DNA of 43,392 bases from Candidatus Planktophila lacus (GTDB lineage Bacteria; Pseudomonadota; Gammaproteobacteria; Steroidobacterales; Steroidobacteraceae). The first letter of the stretch is position 1. The number at the start of each line of letters is the position of its first letter. Location: assembly GCA_943331345.2 (NCBI GenBank), contig CALQLF020000018.1:1-43392 (forward strand). Direction: 5' to 3'. This document shows positions 33,035-42,207 of this stretch, piece by piece. The translations under genes were made by a program, and so were the position numbers. The notes beneath the pieces are model-generated. The model saw only the letters and a program-made list of their open reading frames with translations. It was not told the DNA's origin and did no database searches.

Positions 33035-33179
33035 GGTGGTGCTTCCTGCGCGATTTCCCGCAGTATACCCACGGATGGCGCATTCCGGTCAGGTGCTGTC
33101 GCAAACAGAAGCATCGCCTGCTGCCGCCCCGTTAAACTGTCGCGTATTCCGGAATACGCGCAGCCGCGGAGAAGTTTTC
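33035..33179. promoter_or_regulatory. Divergent promoter region for the regulator and the sox operon
   Basis: A 145-base gap. It contains a 20-base perfect palindrome (listed separately) and a 9-of-10 match to its half (CGCATTCCGG, 33079-33088) 64 bases upstream. A weak -10 (TAAACT at 33133-33138) has no good -35, consistent with activation. GGAGAAG precedes the ATG at 33180. Confidence 0.6.
33141..33160. promoter_or_regulatory. Perfect 20-base palindrome upstream of the sox operon
   Basis: CGCGTATTCC followed by its exact reverse complement GGAATACGCG, centred 30 bases before the ATG of the dimethylglycine dehydrogenase gene. It follows a weak -10-like TAAACT by three bases, so a protein bound here could block or start transcription, or an RNA stem could form in the leader. 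Confidence 0.7.
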
Positions 33180-35639
33180 ATGAAGAGCCATTACCGAGTC
33201 GTCGTCATCGGCGGAGGCGCCGTTGGCGTCAGCACCCTCTACCATCTGGCCAAGAAGGGCTGGTCGGACGTGGCCTTGCTGGAGCGCACCGAGCTCACCG
33301 CCGGCTCCACTTGGCATGCCGCCGGTCTGCTGCCGCTGTTCAACATGAGCTACACGGTTGGCCAACTCCACAAGTACTCGGTGGACCTGTACAAGAACCT
33401 GCCCGCTGAAACCGGTCAGGACGTCAGCTTCCACGTTACTGGCAACCTGCGTCTCGCCACCAATCGCGACCGCATGGACGAATACCTGAAGTACTGCAGC
33501 ACCGCCAACACCATCGGCGTGCCGTTCCGCGTCATCACCGCCGAGGAAGTGAAGAGCCTGTGGCCGCTGGTGGAGCTGGGCAACGGTGGCGACACGGCGA
33601 ATATCGTCGGCGCGCTGTACCACCCGGACGACGGCCACATTGCGCCGGCGGACCTGACCATGGCACTGCGCAAGGGCGCGCGCATGCGTGGCGCCGAAAT
33701 CTACGAACAGACGGAAGTGACTAATGCCGTGCAGCTGCCTTCGGGCGAGTGGAAGCTGACCACCAGCCGCGGCGAAGTGACTTGCGAGCACGTGGTGTGC
33801 GCCACCGGTAACTACGCCCGCCAGACCGGCAAGATGTTCGGCATCAACGTGCCGGCCATTCCGGTCGAGCACCAGTACATCGTGTACGACGAGTCGCCGG
33901 AGTTGGTGGAATACCGCAAGAATGGCGGCAAGGAACTCGCTGTGCTGCGCGAGTCGGACCAGTCCTACTACCTGCGTGAAGAGCGCGGCGGCTGGATTCT
34001 CGGCCCCTACGAAAACGGCGCCCCGGCGCGCTTCGCGGACGGCGTGCCCGATTGGTTCGGCAAGAGCCTGTTCGACGGCGAAATCGAACGCCTCATCCCG
34101 CACATCGAAGCAGCGCAGCGGCGCGTGCCGGCGCTCGAGAAGTGCGGCATCAAGACCATCGTCAACGGCCCCATCTCCTACACCCCGGACGGCAGCCCGC
34201 TCATTGGCCCGGCTTGGGGCAAGCGCGGCTTGTGGCTGAACGAAGGCCACAGCTTCGGCATCACTGCGGCTGGTGGTTCGGGCTGGCAGTTGGCGGAATG
34301 GATTACGGAAAGCGAGCCGGGCATCGACATGCTCGCCGTGGACCCGCGTCGTTTCGGCCCGTACACCAGCAAGCGCTATGTGGTGGCCAAGAACGAAGAG
34401 ACCTACCGCAATGTCTTCACCGTGCACTTCCCGGACGAAGAGCGTGAAGACGCGCGCCCGGCGAAGACCAGCCCGGTGTACGACCAAATCAAGAAGATGG
34501 GCGGCGTGTTCGGCCAGCGCTACGGCTGGGAACGCGCCAATTGGTTCGCGCCGGAAGGTGTGGAGCCGAAGGACAAGTTCAGCTTCCGTCGCAGCAACTA
34601 CTTCGAGCATGTGGGCAACGAATGCCGCAATCTGCGCGAGAAGGTTGGTGTTATCGACCTCACCCCGTTCAGCAAGTGGGAAGTGACTGGCCCGGGCGCC
34701 GAAGCCTGGCTGGACAGCCTCGTGGCGAACAAGGTGCCCGTGAAGACCGGCCGCATCGCGCTGTGCCATGCACTCACCAAGCGCGGTGGTATCCGTTCGG
34801 AGTTCACCATCACCAAGCTCGGCGAGAACCAGTTCTATGCCGTCAGCGCCGGTGCCGCCGAACGCTACGACCACGACTTGCTGCAGAAGGCGCTGCCGAC
34901 TGACGGCTCCGTGCAACTGCGTAACATCACGCATTCGCGTGGTGTGTTCGTCATCTCGGGTCCGCGCTCGCGTGACCTGCTGGCCAAGCTCATCGACGAG
35001 CCCTTGGACAGCAAGAGCTTCCCCTGGCTGACCGGCAAGACGCTGGAAGTGGGCCTGGCGACGGATGTGCACGTGCTGCGCGTCAACTTCGTCGGTTCGC
35101 TCGGCTGGGAACTGCACTTCCCCATCGAATACGCACACCACCTGTTCAGCGCCGTGTTTGCCGCGGGTTGCGAGTTCGGCGTGAAGATGGCCGGCATGCG
35201 CGCTATGGAATCGCTGCGCATGGAGAAGAGCTACCGCATGTGGGGCTCGGACCTCACCCGCGACTACACGCCGTTCGAAGCCGGCCTCACCCGCATGGTG
35301 CGCATGGACAAGGGCGACTTCGTGGGCCGTGCAGCACTGGCTGCGCAGCTCGAGAAGGGCGTGCCTACTGCCTTCATCACTGTCGAAGTGCATGACGTCG
35401 TGGATGCGGACCCGCTCGGCAACGAGCCACTGTTCAATGCCGAAGGCAAGCTGGTGGGCCGCCTGACGGCTGGCTACTACGGCCATTGCCTGCAGAAGAG
35501 CCTCGGTCTCGGCTATGTGGACCCGGCGTACGCCGCCGTGGGCGGCGAACTGTTCGTGGAAATTCTCGGCGAGCGCAAGCGCGCCACCGTGTTGGTGGAC
35601 TCCCCGTACGACACGCAGAACACGGAGCTCCGTGCCTGA
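33180..35639 (+). CDS. Dimethylglycine dehydrogenase-like FAD/THF flavoprotein (paralog 2)
   Basis: An 819-residue DMGDH-type protein, from ATG at 33180 with GGAGAAG upstream; the frame is open further up but contains no supported start. FAD motif GGGAVG is at 11-16, and STWHAAG with likely covalent H46. FAO_M and GCV_T/GCV_T_C folate domains follow. It likely oxidises dimethylglycine to sarcosine and makes methylene-THF. Compared with paralog 1 the folate domain reads [13 protein letters not shown], where most family members have a GELG-type motif. It shares one base with soxB (TGATG), so it is the first gene of the dmgdh-soxBDAG operon, and sarcosine made here feeds directly into sarcosine oxidase. 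Confidence 0.92.
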   Translation: MKSHYRVVVIGGGAVGVSTLYHLAKKGWSDVALLERTELTAGSTWHAAGLLPLFNMSYTVGQLHKYSVDLYKNLPAETGQDVSFHVTGNLRLATNRDRMDEYLKYCSTANTIGVPFRVITAEEVKSLWPLVELGNGGDTANIVGALYHPDDGHIAPADLTMALRKGARMRGAEIYEQTEVTNAVQLPSGEWKLTTSRGEVTCEHVVCATGNYARQTGKMFGINVPAIPVEHQYIVYDESPELVEYRKNGGKELAVLRESDQSYYLREERGGWILGPYENGAPARFADGVPDWFGKSLFDGEIERLIPHIEAAQRRVPALEKCGIKTIVNGPISYTPDGSPLIGPAWGKRGLWLNEGHSFGITAAGGSGWQLAEWITESEPGIDMLAVDPRRFGPYTSKRYVVAKNEETYRNVFTVHFPDEEREDARPAKTSPVYDQIKKMGGVFGQRYGWERANWFAPEGVEPKDKFSFRRSNYFEHVGNECRNLREKVGVIDLTPFSKWEVTGPGAEAWLDSLVANKVPVKTGRIALCHALTKRGGIRSEFTITKLGENQFYAVSAGAAERYDHDLLQKALPTDGSVQLRNITHSRGVFVISGPRSRDLLAKLIDEPLDSKSFPWLTGKTLEVGLATDVHVLRVNFVGSLGWELHFPIEYAHHLFSAVFAAGCEFGVKMAGMRAMESLRMEKSYRMWGSDLTRDYTPFEAGLTRMVRMDKGDFVGRAALAAQLEKGVPTAFITVEVHDVVDADPLGNEPLFNAEGKLVGRLTAGYYGHCLQKSLGLGYVDPAYAAVGGELFVEILGERKRATVLVDSPYDTQNTELRA

Positions 35640-36892
35640 TGCAAAAGTTCAGCGCTTGGTCGTTGCTCAAGGAAGCCTTCGGCGGCCAGCAAGGCTGGCA
35701 GCCGCAATGGCGGCGTGCCGCCCCGAAGGCCGAATATGACGCCATCATCGTCGGCGGCGGTGGCCACGGGCTCGGTGCCGCTTATTACCTCGCGGCTGAG
35801 CACGGGCTCACGAACATCGCGGTAGTAGAAAAGGGCTGGATTGGTGGCGGCAATACGGGCCGCAATACCACCATCATCCGCTCCAACTATCTATTCAACG
35901 AGTCCGCGCAGCTCTATGACCACTCGGTCAAGTTGTGGGAGACGTTGTCGCAGGTGCTGAACTACAACGTCATGTTCTCGCCGCGTGGCGTCATGATGCT
36001 CGCGCACACCGTGCACGATGTGCAGGTGTTCAAGCGCCACATCCACGCCAACCGCGCCAACGGCGTGGACAACGAATGGCTGACGCCCGAAGAAGCCAAG
36101 GCTTTTTGCCCGCCGCTGAACATTGGCGATGACATTCGTTACCCGGTGATGGGGGCAGCGTTGCAACGCCGTGGTGGCACGGCCCGCCACGACGCCGTGG
36201 CCTGGGGCTATGCCCGCGCCGCGGACGCCCTCGGCGTCGATATCATCGAAAACTGCGAAGTCACCGGCATACGCCGTGACGCAAACGGCGCCGTGGAAGG
36301 CATTGAAACCACGCGCGGTGCCATTCGTACCCGCAAGGTGGGGGTTTCTGCCGCGGGCCACAGCAGTGTGGTGCTCGGCATGGCAGGTGTGAAGCTGCCG
36401 CTGGAAAGCTTCCCGCTGCAGGCGCTCGTGTCCGAACCCGTGAAGCCGGCCTTCCCCTGCGTGGTCATGTCGAACTCCATCCACGCTTACATCAGCCAGT
36501 CCGACAAGGGCGAGCTGGTCATTGGCGCCAGTTCCGACAGCTACAACAGCTACACGCAGCGCGGCTCGCTGCACATCAATGCGCACACCCTCGCGGCCAT
36601 CTGCGAACTGTTCCCGGCTTTCCGCCGCATGCGGATGCTGCGGAACTGGGGCGGTATCGTGGACGTCACGCCGGACCGTTCGCCCATCATCGCGAAGACG
36701 CCCGTAAAGGGGCTCTATGTGAATTGTGGCTGGGGCACCGGTGGCTTCAAGGCCACACCGGGTTCGGCCCATGTGTTCGCGCACACCATCGCGCACGACG
36801 AGCCGCACGCCATCAACGCGCCGTTCACCATCGAGCGGTTCCGCGACGGCCTGCTTATCGACGAAGCGGCCGCTGCAGCCGTAGCGCACTGA
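35639..36892 (+). CDS. soxB: Sarcosine oxidase beta subunit
   Basis: A 417-residue flavoprotein subunit of heterotetrameric sarcosine oxidase, which oxidises sarcosine to glycine, with THF as methylene acceptor, producing hydrogen peroxide. The N-terminal FAD-binding motif is GGGGHGLG (39-46) and [13 protein letters not shown] follows. H184 in [12 protein letters not shown] corresponds to the His that binds FMN covalently in known beta subunits. The start, ATG at 35639, overlaps the preceding stop by one base; the frame is open upstream but inside the dimethylglycine dehydrogenase gene. The arrangement soxB-soxD-soxA-soxG is the usual one. Confidence 0.96.
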   Translation: MQKFSAWSLLKEAFGGQQGWQPQWRRAAPKAEYDAIIVGGGGHGLGAAYYLAAEHGLTNIAVVEKGWIGGGNTGRNTTIIRSNYLFNESAQLYDHSVKLWETLSQVLNYNVMFSPRGVMMLAHTVHDVQVFKRHIHANRANGVDNEWLTPEEAKAFCPPLNIGDDIRYPVMGAALQRRGGTARHDAVAWGYARAADALGVDIIENCEVTGIRRDANGAVEGIETTRGAIRTRKVGVSAAGHSSVVLGMAGVKLPLESFPLQALVSEPVKPAFPCVVMSNSIHAYISQSDKGELVIGASSDSYNSYTQRGSLHINAHTLAAICELFPAFRRMRMLRNWGGIVDVTPDRSPIIAKTPVKGLYVNCGWGTGGFKATPGSAHVFAHTIAHDEPHAINAPFTIERFRDGLLIDEAAAAAVAH

Positions 36893-36901
36893 GGACAGCC
36901 C

Positions 36902-37207
36902 ATGTTGGTCATCCACTGCCCGTATTGCGGCCCAAGGCCGGAACTGGAGTTCCGCCACTGCGGCCAGGCGCATATCGCCCGCCCACTCGACCCTTCCGCG
37001 CAAACGGCGGACGAATGGGGTGAATACCTTTACCTGCGCGAGAACCCGAAGGGGATGCACGCCGAGCGCTGGCGGCATATGCATGGCTGCGGGCGTTTCT
37101 TCAACGCGCTGCGCGATACCACCACGGACTTCTTCGTGACCACCTACAAGTGCGGCGAGCCGCGCCCTGCCGTGTCTGGCACCGCGCCGGCGGGAGGCCA
37201 GCGATGA
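36902..37207 (+). CDS. soxD: Sarcosine oxidase delta subunit (zinc)
   Basis: A 101-residue small subunit. C6 and C9 (HCPYCG), H59 and C63 (HMHGCGRFF) sit at the positions of the zinc site known in delta subunits. The family LRENPKGMHAERWRH block is intact. GAGGA precedes the ATG, and the last four bases overlap the soxA start (ATGA). It has a structural role in the complex. The C-terminal tail is Pro/Ala/Gly-rich. Confidence 0.95.
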   Translation: MLVIHCPYCGPRPELEFRHCGQAHIARPLDPSAQTADEWGEYLYLRENPKGMHAERWRHMHGCGRFFNALRDTTTDFFVTTYKCGEPRPAVSGTAPAGGQR

Positions 37208-40200
37208 GCCAGAACACTTGCCGCACCGCCGCTGGCGGTCGTATCGATCGTTCGCGTTTGGTGAACTTCACTTTCGATGGCAAGGCTTTTACCGGCCATG
37301 TCGGCGACACACTGGCTTCGGCCTTGCTCGCCAACGGCGTGCATCTCGTGGGCCGTTCGTTCAAGTACCACCGTCCGCGCGGCTTGTTGGCCGCCGGCGT
37401 GGAAGAACCCAACGCCTTGGTGGCCGTGGTGCGCGACACTGCGCGTCGCACGCCGAACCTGCGCGCTACGCAGGTGGAACTCTACGAAGGCCTCGTGGCC
37501 GAAAGCCAGAACCGTTGGCCTTCGCTGCAGTTCGACGTGGGCGCGGTGAACGACTTGCTGTCGCCGTTGTTCCCCGCTGGCTTCTACTACAAGACTTTCA
37601 TGTGGCCACGGAAGGCTTGGCACCAGGTGTTCGAACCGGTAGTGCGCGAGGCCGCTGGCCTTGGCAAGCCACCGACCGAACCGGACCCGGACACTTACGC
37701 GCAGCGCTTCGCGCACTGCGATGTGCTGGTGGTCGGCGCAGGCCCTGCCGGCATCGCCGCCGCCCTTGCGGCTTCCGCCAAGGGCGCTAGCGTGCTCCTG
37801 TGCGATGAACAACCCGAGTTCGGTGGCTCGCTGTTGGATGAGCCCAACGCGCAAGTGAACGACCATCCAGCGGCGGAATGGCTGAAGGCCAGCCTCGCTA
37901 CGCTGCGTGGGCGTGCCAATGTGACGTTGCTGAGCCGCACCACGTGTTTTGGTTATTTCGCGCACAACATGCTCAGCCTCAACGAGCGCCTGACCGAGCA
38001 TCAGGCCACGCCGATGACGGGCGTGCCCCGTGAACGGTTGTGGCAAGTGCGTGCGAAGGAAGTGGTGCTCGCCACCGGTGCCATCGAACGCCCGCTGGTG
38101 TTTCCGGGCAACGACCGCCCCGGCGTCATGCTGGCCTCGGCTGCTCGTACCTTCCTGAACCGCTATGGCGTGAAGGTGGGTTCACGCGTGGTGCTGGTCG
38201 CCGGCTGCGACGCAGCTTACCTCGCGGCGTTCGAATTGCGCGCAGCTGGCGTGAAGATCGAGCGCATCGCCGATATTCGCCCTGCTCCCGGTGAGGCTGT
38301 CCACGCAGCAGCCCTGTCGGCGGGCATTGCCGTCAGCACGGGTGTCACCGTACTCGGCACCTTCGGTTGGCTACGCGTTACTGGCATCACGCTCGCGCAC
38401 TTGGCCGATGATGGCTCCGTGCAAGACCGCGAGACGCTCGACTGTGATGCTGTACTGATGTCGGGTGGCTATACCCCTACTGTGCATTTGTTCTCGCAGT
38501 CGCGCGGCAAGCTCCGCTTCGACGAAGCGCAGCAGGTGTTCGTGCCTGGCAACTCCGTGGAACGCGAACGTTCTGCTGGCGCTTGCTGCGGCACCGATGG
38601 TTTGCGTGCCACGCTGGAAGAAGGCTCACAAGCCGGTACCAGCGCTGCCGAAGCGGCAGGCAAGGCGGGCAGCGCCGAGGGCTATCACGTGCAATTGTTG
38701 GAAGGCAGCATGGTCGGTACGCCGGGCGTTCTGCCGCAGCCCGGGAACATACCTCCGTCCAAAGCCTTCGTCGACTTCCAGAACGACGTAACTTCGAAAG
38801 ACCTCGCGCTGGCCATGCGTGAAGGCTTCGAGTCGGTGGAGCACATCAAGCGCTACACCACGAACGGCATGGCCACAGACCAAGGCAAAACCTCCAATAT
38901 GAACTCACTCGGGTTCGTGTCGGCGGAAAAGGGTGTGGCGCTGCCCAAAGCCGGTCTTACCACCTTCCGCATGCCCTACACGCCCATCACGTTTGGCATC
39001 TTCGCCGGTTACGACCGCGGCGACTTGTTTGACCCGGTTCGCCCAACGCCCACGCATGCTTGGGCCGTGGCGAACGGTGCCGTGTTCGAAGACGTCGGCC
39101 TGTGGAAGCGTTCGCGCTACTTCCCGCGTGCTGGCGAAAATATGCACGCCGCCGTGGACCGTGAGTGCCTCGCCGTTCGTAACAGCGTTGGCCTCTTCGA
39201 TGCCTCCACGCTCGGCAAGATTGAAGTGGTGGGCCCCGACGCCGCTACTTTCCTGAACCGCCTGTACGTGAACAATTTCAACACGCTCGCCGAGGGCAAG
39301 TGCCGTTACGGCATCCTGACGCGTGAAGACGGCTTCGTATACGACGACGGCGTTATCGCGCGTCTGGCCGAGGACCGCTTCCACGTGACCACCACCACAG
39401 GTGGTGCGCCGCGCGTGTTGCACATGATGGAAGACTATCTGCAGACGGAGTGGCCGGACCTGCAGGTCTGGCTCACCTCTACCACGGAGCAATGGTCAGT
39501 CATCGCCGTACAAGGCCCCAAGGCCCGCGAAGTCATCGCGCCGCTGGTGAATGGGCTCGATGTTTCCAACGCCGCGCTGCCTCATATGTCGATGGTGCGC
39601 GGAATGCTGGGCGACATCCCCATGCTGCTCATGCGCGTCAGCTTCACCGGTGAACTCGGCTACGAAATCAACGTGCCGGCAGGCCACGGCCAGCGCGCTT
39701 GGGAAATGGTGTGGGCCGCAGGTCTTGCGTACGGCATGACGCCTTACGGCACGGAGACCATGCACGTGCTCCGCGCCGAGAAGGGTTACGTCATCGTCGG
39801 CCAGGAAACCGACGGCACCGTGACGCCAGACGACGCAGGCCTCGGTTGGGCCGTCGCCAAGTCCAAGCCCGACTTCGTCGGCAAGCGTTCGCTGGCGCGC
39901 CCGGCGCTGGTGGCCAAGGGTCGCAAGCAGCTGGTGGGCTTGCTCACTGCGGAGCCGAAGACTGTTCTGGAAGAAGGTGCGCAGATCGCTGCTGTTCCCG
40001 AACAGCCCGTGCCGATGAAGCTCATCGGGCATGTCACGTCGTCGTACCACAGCGCCGTACTGGGCCGTTCCATCGCCTTGGCGCTGGTGGCGGATGGCCG
40101 CGCGCTCATGGGCCAGACGGTCTACATCCCGATGCCGGGCGGCGCCATTGCAGCGCAAGTGGTTGCGCCCGTGTTCTACGACACCGAGGGAGCGAAGCTT

Positions 40201-40209
40201 CATGTCTGA
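37204..40209 (+). CDS. soxA: Sarcosine oxidase alpha subunit
   Basis: A 1001-residue subunit with a ferredoxin-like N-terminal region (about 15-100, LVNFTFDGKAFTGHVGDTLASALLA), an NAD(P)/FAD-like domain with GAGPAG at 178-183, and C-terminal GCV_T/GCV_T_C domains (about 600-990) that bind tetrahydrofolate and accept the methyl carbon (RVSFTGELGYEINVP). It works with soxB, soxD and soxG to turn sarcosine and THF into glycine and methylene-THF. Length is typical for alpha subunits. The ATG at 37204 overlaps soxD; the open frame starts earlier but inside soxD. The gene ends eight bases inside soxG. Confidence 0.96.
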   Translation: MSQNTCRTAAGGRIDRSRLVNFTFDGKAFTGHVGDTLASALLANGVHLVGRSFKYHRPRGLLAAGVEEPNALVAVVRDTARRTPNLRATQVELYEGLVAESQNRWPSLQFDVGAVNDLLSPLFPAGFYYKTFMWPRKAWHQVFEPVVREAAGLGKPPTEPDPDTYAQRFAHCDVLVVGAGPAGIAAALAASAKGASVLLCDEQPEFGGSLLDEPNAQVNDHPAAEWLKASLATLRGRANVTLLSRTTCFGYFAHNMLSLNERLTEHQATPMTGVPRERLWQVRAKEVVLATGAIERPLVFPGNDRPGVMLASAARTFLNRYGVKVGSRVVLVAGCDAAYLAAFELRAAGVKIERIADIRPAPGEAVHAAALSAGIAVSTGVTVLGTFGWLRVTGITLAHLADDGSVQDRETLDCDAVLMSGGYTPTVHLFSQSRGKLRFDEAQQVFVPGNSVERERSAGACCGTDGLRATLEEGSQAGTSAAEAAGKAGSAEGYHVQLLEGSMVGTPGVLPQPGNIPPSKAFVDFQNDVTSKDLALAMREGFESVEHIKRYTTNGMATDQGKTSNMNSLGFVSAEKGVALPKAGLTTFRMPYTPITFGIFAGYDRGDLFDPVRPTPTHAWAVANGAVFEDVGLWKRSRYFPRAGENMHAAVDRECLAVRNSVGLFDASTLGKIEVVGPDAATFLNRLYVNNFNTLAEGKCRYGILTREDGFVYDDGVIARLAEDRFHVTTTTGGAPRVLHMMEDYLQTEWPDLQVWLTSTTEQWSVIAVQGPKAREVIAPLVNGLDVSNAALPHMSMVRGMLGDIPMLLMRVSFTGELGYEINVPAGHGQRAWEMVWAAGLAYGMTPYGTETMHVLRAEKGYVIVGQETDGTVTPDDAGLGWAVAKSKPDFVGKRSLARPALVAKGRKQLVGLLTAEPKTVLEEGAQIAAVPEQPVPMKLIGHVTSSYHSAVLGRSIALALVADGRALMGQTVYIPMPGGAIAAQVVAPVFYDTEGAKLHV

Positions 40210-40744
40210 ATGGTTCGCCAAGAGCGCTGCGCAAGCGGCGTTGACAGACGTGCCGGAAGGCCGTCGCTGGGTGTTGCGTGGCGGGGATGCGGCGCTCGCC
40301 GCTGCTGGGGCTGCCTTCGGCGCTTCGCTGCCCGCACAAGCCGGTGGCGTTGCTCGCGTCGCGGGAACACCGCGCGCCGCCTTGTGGTTGGGCCCGGATG
40401 AAATCTGGCTCGGCACCAGCATGGACGATGGCGCTGCGCTCGAGGCCGCATTGCAAACCGGCCTTGCGGCCCATGCGCATTCGCTGGTGGACATCAGCCA
40501 CCGCAACGTTGCGCTGGAGCTCTCTGGCACGCATGCCGCGTGGCTGCTGAACTCGCTATGCCCGTTGGAGCTGACGCTAGAAGCGTTCCCGGTCGACACA
40601 GTCACGCGCACGCTGTTCAGTAAGGCGGAAATCGTTTTGTGGCGCACGGGCGAGCACAGCTTCCAGATAGTGCTCGGGCGTTCGTTCCGCGGCTACGTGT
40701 CCGGGCTGCTGGCGGAAGTGTCGCGGGAACTGGCGGCGGCCTGA
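40202..40744 (+). CDS. soxG: Sarcosine oxidase gamma subunit
   Basis: A 180-residue subunit with the gamma-family segments LVDISHRNVALELSGTHAAWLLNSLCPLELT and FRGYVSGLLAEV. It belongs to the folate-binding YgfZ/GCV_T-like fold. The ATG at 40202 overlaps the soxA stop by eight bases, so translation is coupled. It ends the operon; two hairpins follow before the convergent SDR gene. No serine hydroxymethyltransferase (glyA) or purU follows here, unlike in several sox operons. Confidence 0.94.
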   Translation: MSEWFAKSAAQAALTDVPEGRRWVLRGGDAALAAAGAAFGASLPAQAGGVARVAGTPRAALWLGPDEIWLGTSMDDGAALEAALQTGLAAHAHSLVDISHRNVALELSGTHAAWLLNSLCPLELTLEAFPVDTVTRTLFSKAEIVLWRTGEHSFQIVLGRSFRGYVSGLLAEVSRELAAA

Positions 40745-40780
40745 GGCCGCCTACGAAGCGCGGCGCTATAGGGAAGACGG

Positions 40781-40796
40781 TGCGGCACTCGCCGCA
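40781..40796. repeat. First hairpin after soxG
   Basis: TGCGGC-ACTC-GCCGCA, perfect six-base-pair stem, 36 bases after the soxG stop. Confidence 0.6.
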
Positions 40797-40797
40797 C

Positions 40798-40828
40798 TAG
40801 GCGCGTGCTCTGCCGAGCACCGCGCCTA
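40798..40828. terminator. Long hairpin between soxG and the SDR gene
   Basis: Arms TAGGCGC plus GTGCTC pair with GAGCAC and GCGCCTA: 13 pairs, loop TGCC, one bulged C. It lies between convergent genes, so it probably ends both transcripts, but it has no T-run on either side and is weaker evidence than an intrinsic terminator. Confidence 0.6.
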
Positions 40829-40833
40829 ACGGT

Positions 40834-41835
40834 TCACTGCGCTTTTTCCAGATAGGCCACTAGCGTTTCCGCAGTGTCACGCGAAACTCGCGTGCTGGCA
40901 GCCAAATGCGCTGCTCGCGCCTTGCGGTCGAAGAAGAGGTGTTCGCCTATAGGTTGTGCGGGCTTGGTAGCCGCCAGCCATAGCGCCGTGTCGGCGCCAG
41001 CGGCTTCGTCCCGTAGCACCCGTTTCAGCGCCGCGCGAAACCTTGGCAGTGAACGCTTCACGCCTGGCGTGTCCACCCAGCCCGGGTGCAGCACATAGCT
41101 GCGGCGTCCGTCGGCGTTCCATTGGGTTCGCCAATACTCGCTCAGCACCACCTGCGCACGCTTGTGGAAGGCGTAGGCGTAGGTGCCGTTGTAGCGGGCA
41201 GCGTCAGTCACATTCAGCATCGCGGTAGACAACGGCACGTGGTACGCGCCGCCCGAAGTCATGTTCACCACCACGGCTGTTGACGGCAGCAAGCCTGCAG
41301 CCACCAGCCCCTTGGTCAGTCGATAGTGGCTAAGCAAGTTCGTCGCGAATGAAGCTTCGAGACCTTCCGCGGTGAGCGTGTGTTCGTCGAGCATCACGCC
41401 GGCGTTGTTCACGAGCACATCAACGCGTTGGAGGGCAGCTGCAGTAGTTTGCCCGGGGGCGGCATTCGTGGTCCCGCCGCTATTCGCAACCGCACCTCGT
41501 TCCACCAGCCAGCGACTCACGTCGGCCATGCTGGACAAGTCGCAAGGCGCTGCTTGCAGTTGCAAGCCCTCCGCCTGTGCGGTGGCCACCACTTCATCCA
41601 GCTTGGTGCTGGCTCTTGCTACCGCCGTCACGCTGGCGCCGGCACGCGCTGCCGCCAAAGCGATGTGGCGCCCAATGCCAGCCGACGCTCCGGTGACCAC
41701 CCAGTGCTGGCCGTGAAAGTCCGGCTGGAAGCGCGGCCAGAACAGGCGCCGCACATGAAAGCCAATGGCCGTGAAGCTGCAGAAGAACCGGCCGTAGAAC
41801 GCGAGTGCGCCGAAGAGCAATTTGAGCTTGTCCAT
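40834..41835 (-). CDS. Short-chain dehydrogenase/reductase (DHRS12-like)
   Basis: A 333-residue SDR. The first about 27 residues are hydrophobic and look like a membrane anchor. The NAD(P) motif TGASAGIG is at 48-55, NNAG at 143-146, catalytic S194 (NMTSGG) and Y221-X3-K225 (YAFHK). It resembles the DHRS12-type subgroup, which reduces or oxidises lipid- or steroid-like alcohols and ketones. An insertion rich in small and Thr/Gly/Asn residues lies at about 112-137. It is convergent with soxG and unrelated in function to it as far as I can see. Substrate unknown. Confidence 0.9.
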   Translation of the reverse strand: MDKLKLLFGALAFYGRFFCSFTAIGFHVRRLFWPRFQPDFHGQHWVVTGASAGIGRHIALAAARAGASVTAVARASTKLDEVVATAQAEGLQLQAAPCDLSSMADVSRWLVERGAVANSGGTTNAAPGQTTAAALQRVDVLVNNAGVMLDEHTLTAEGLEASFATNLLSHYRLTKGLVAAGLLPSTAVVVNMTSGGAYHVPLSTAMLNVTDAARYNGTYAYAFHKRAQVVLSEYWRTQWNADGRRSYVLHPGWVDTPGVKRSLPRFRAALKRVLRDEAAGADTALWLAATKPAQPIGEHLFFDRKARAAHLAASTRVSRDTAETLVAYLEKAQ

Positions 41836-41866
41836 GGGGAAAGCAGCGTACCTGCGCCGGCAGCGC

Positions 41867-41895
41867 TTGCGAACTGCAATCCGTTTGATTAGATT
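41867..41895 (+). promoter_or_regulatory. Promoter of the toxin-antitoxin operon
   Basis: -35 TTGCGA at 41867-41872 and -10 TAGATT at 41890-41895, 17-base spacer, each four of six consensus bases. The antitoxin ATG is 27 bases after the -10, and the -10 lies inside the palindromic operator. Confidence 0.6.
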
Positions 41896-41911
41896 TCAAT
41901 CAATCTGATTG
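41885..41911. promoter_or_regulatory. Overlapping inverted repeats, likely antitoxin operator
   Basis: TTGATT-N7-AATCAA (41885-41903) and CAATCA-N3-TGATTG (41897-41911) overlap one another and the -10. Stacked GATT/AATC repeats suit a ribbon-helix-helix repressor. The ribosome binding site GGAG (41911-41914) follows directly. Confidence 0.65.
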
Positions 41912-41922
41912 GAGCAACGGAC

Positions 41923-42204
41923 ATGGCCCAGGAAACACGTGTTGTCACGGCCCACCTGCCTACGAGCATGGCGGAAGCCTTGGACGAATTGGCCTACCGC
42001 ACGGACCGCCCCCGCGGGTGGTTAGTGAAGGAAGCGGTGGGTGCTTATTTGGCCGAGGAAGCAGAAAAAGACCGCCTCACCCGTGCAGCGCTGGCCGCGC
42101 TGGATGCTGGGGCGGAAACCATCCCGCACGAGGAGGTGGTCAAGGAGTTGGAGTCGCTGGAGGCAGAATTCGCCCGCCGCGCCGCCGAAATGGGCCAGGA
42201 TTGA
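41923..42204 (+). CDS. Ribbon-helix-helix antitoxin (ParD/RelB-like)
   Basis: A 93-residue protein. The N-terminal RVVTAHLPTSMAEALDELAYRTDRPRGWLVKEAV fits the ribbon-helix-helix DNA-binding fold (CopG/ParD type), with a beta strand and two helices. The acidic C-terminal half (KELESLEAEFARRAAEMGQD) should wrap the toxin. The adjoining palindromes before its ATG are a likely self-operator. The toxin starts three bases after its stop. Family name within the ParD/RelB group is not certain. Confidence 0.85.
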   Translation: MAQETRVVTAHLPTSMAEALDELAYRTDRPRGWLVKEAVGAYLAEEAEKDRLTRAALAALDAGAETIPHEEVVKELESLEAEFARRAAEMGQD

Positions 42205-42207
42205 GCC

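Noticed and set aside
33132-35486. A 784-residue open frame on the minus strand
   Set aside because: Antisense to the dimethylglycine dehydrogenase gene with intact FAD and folate motifs. Composition is typical of a shadow.
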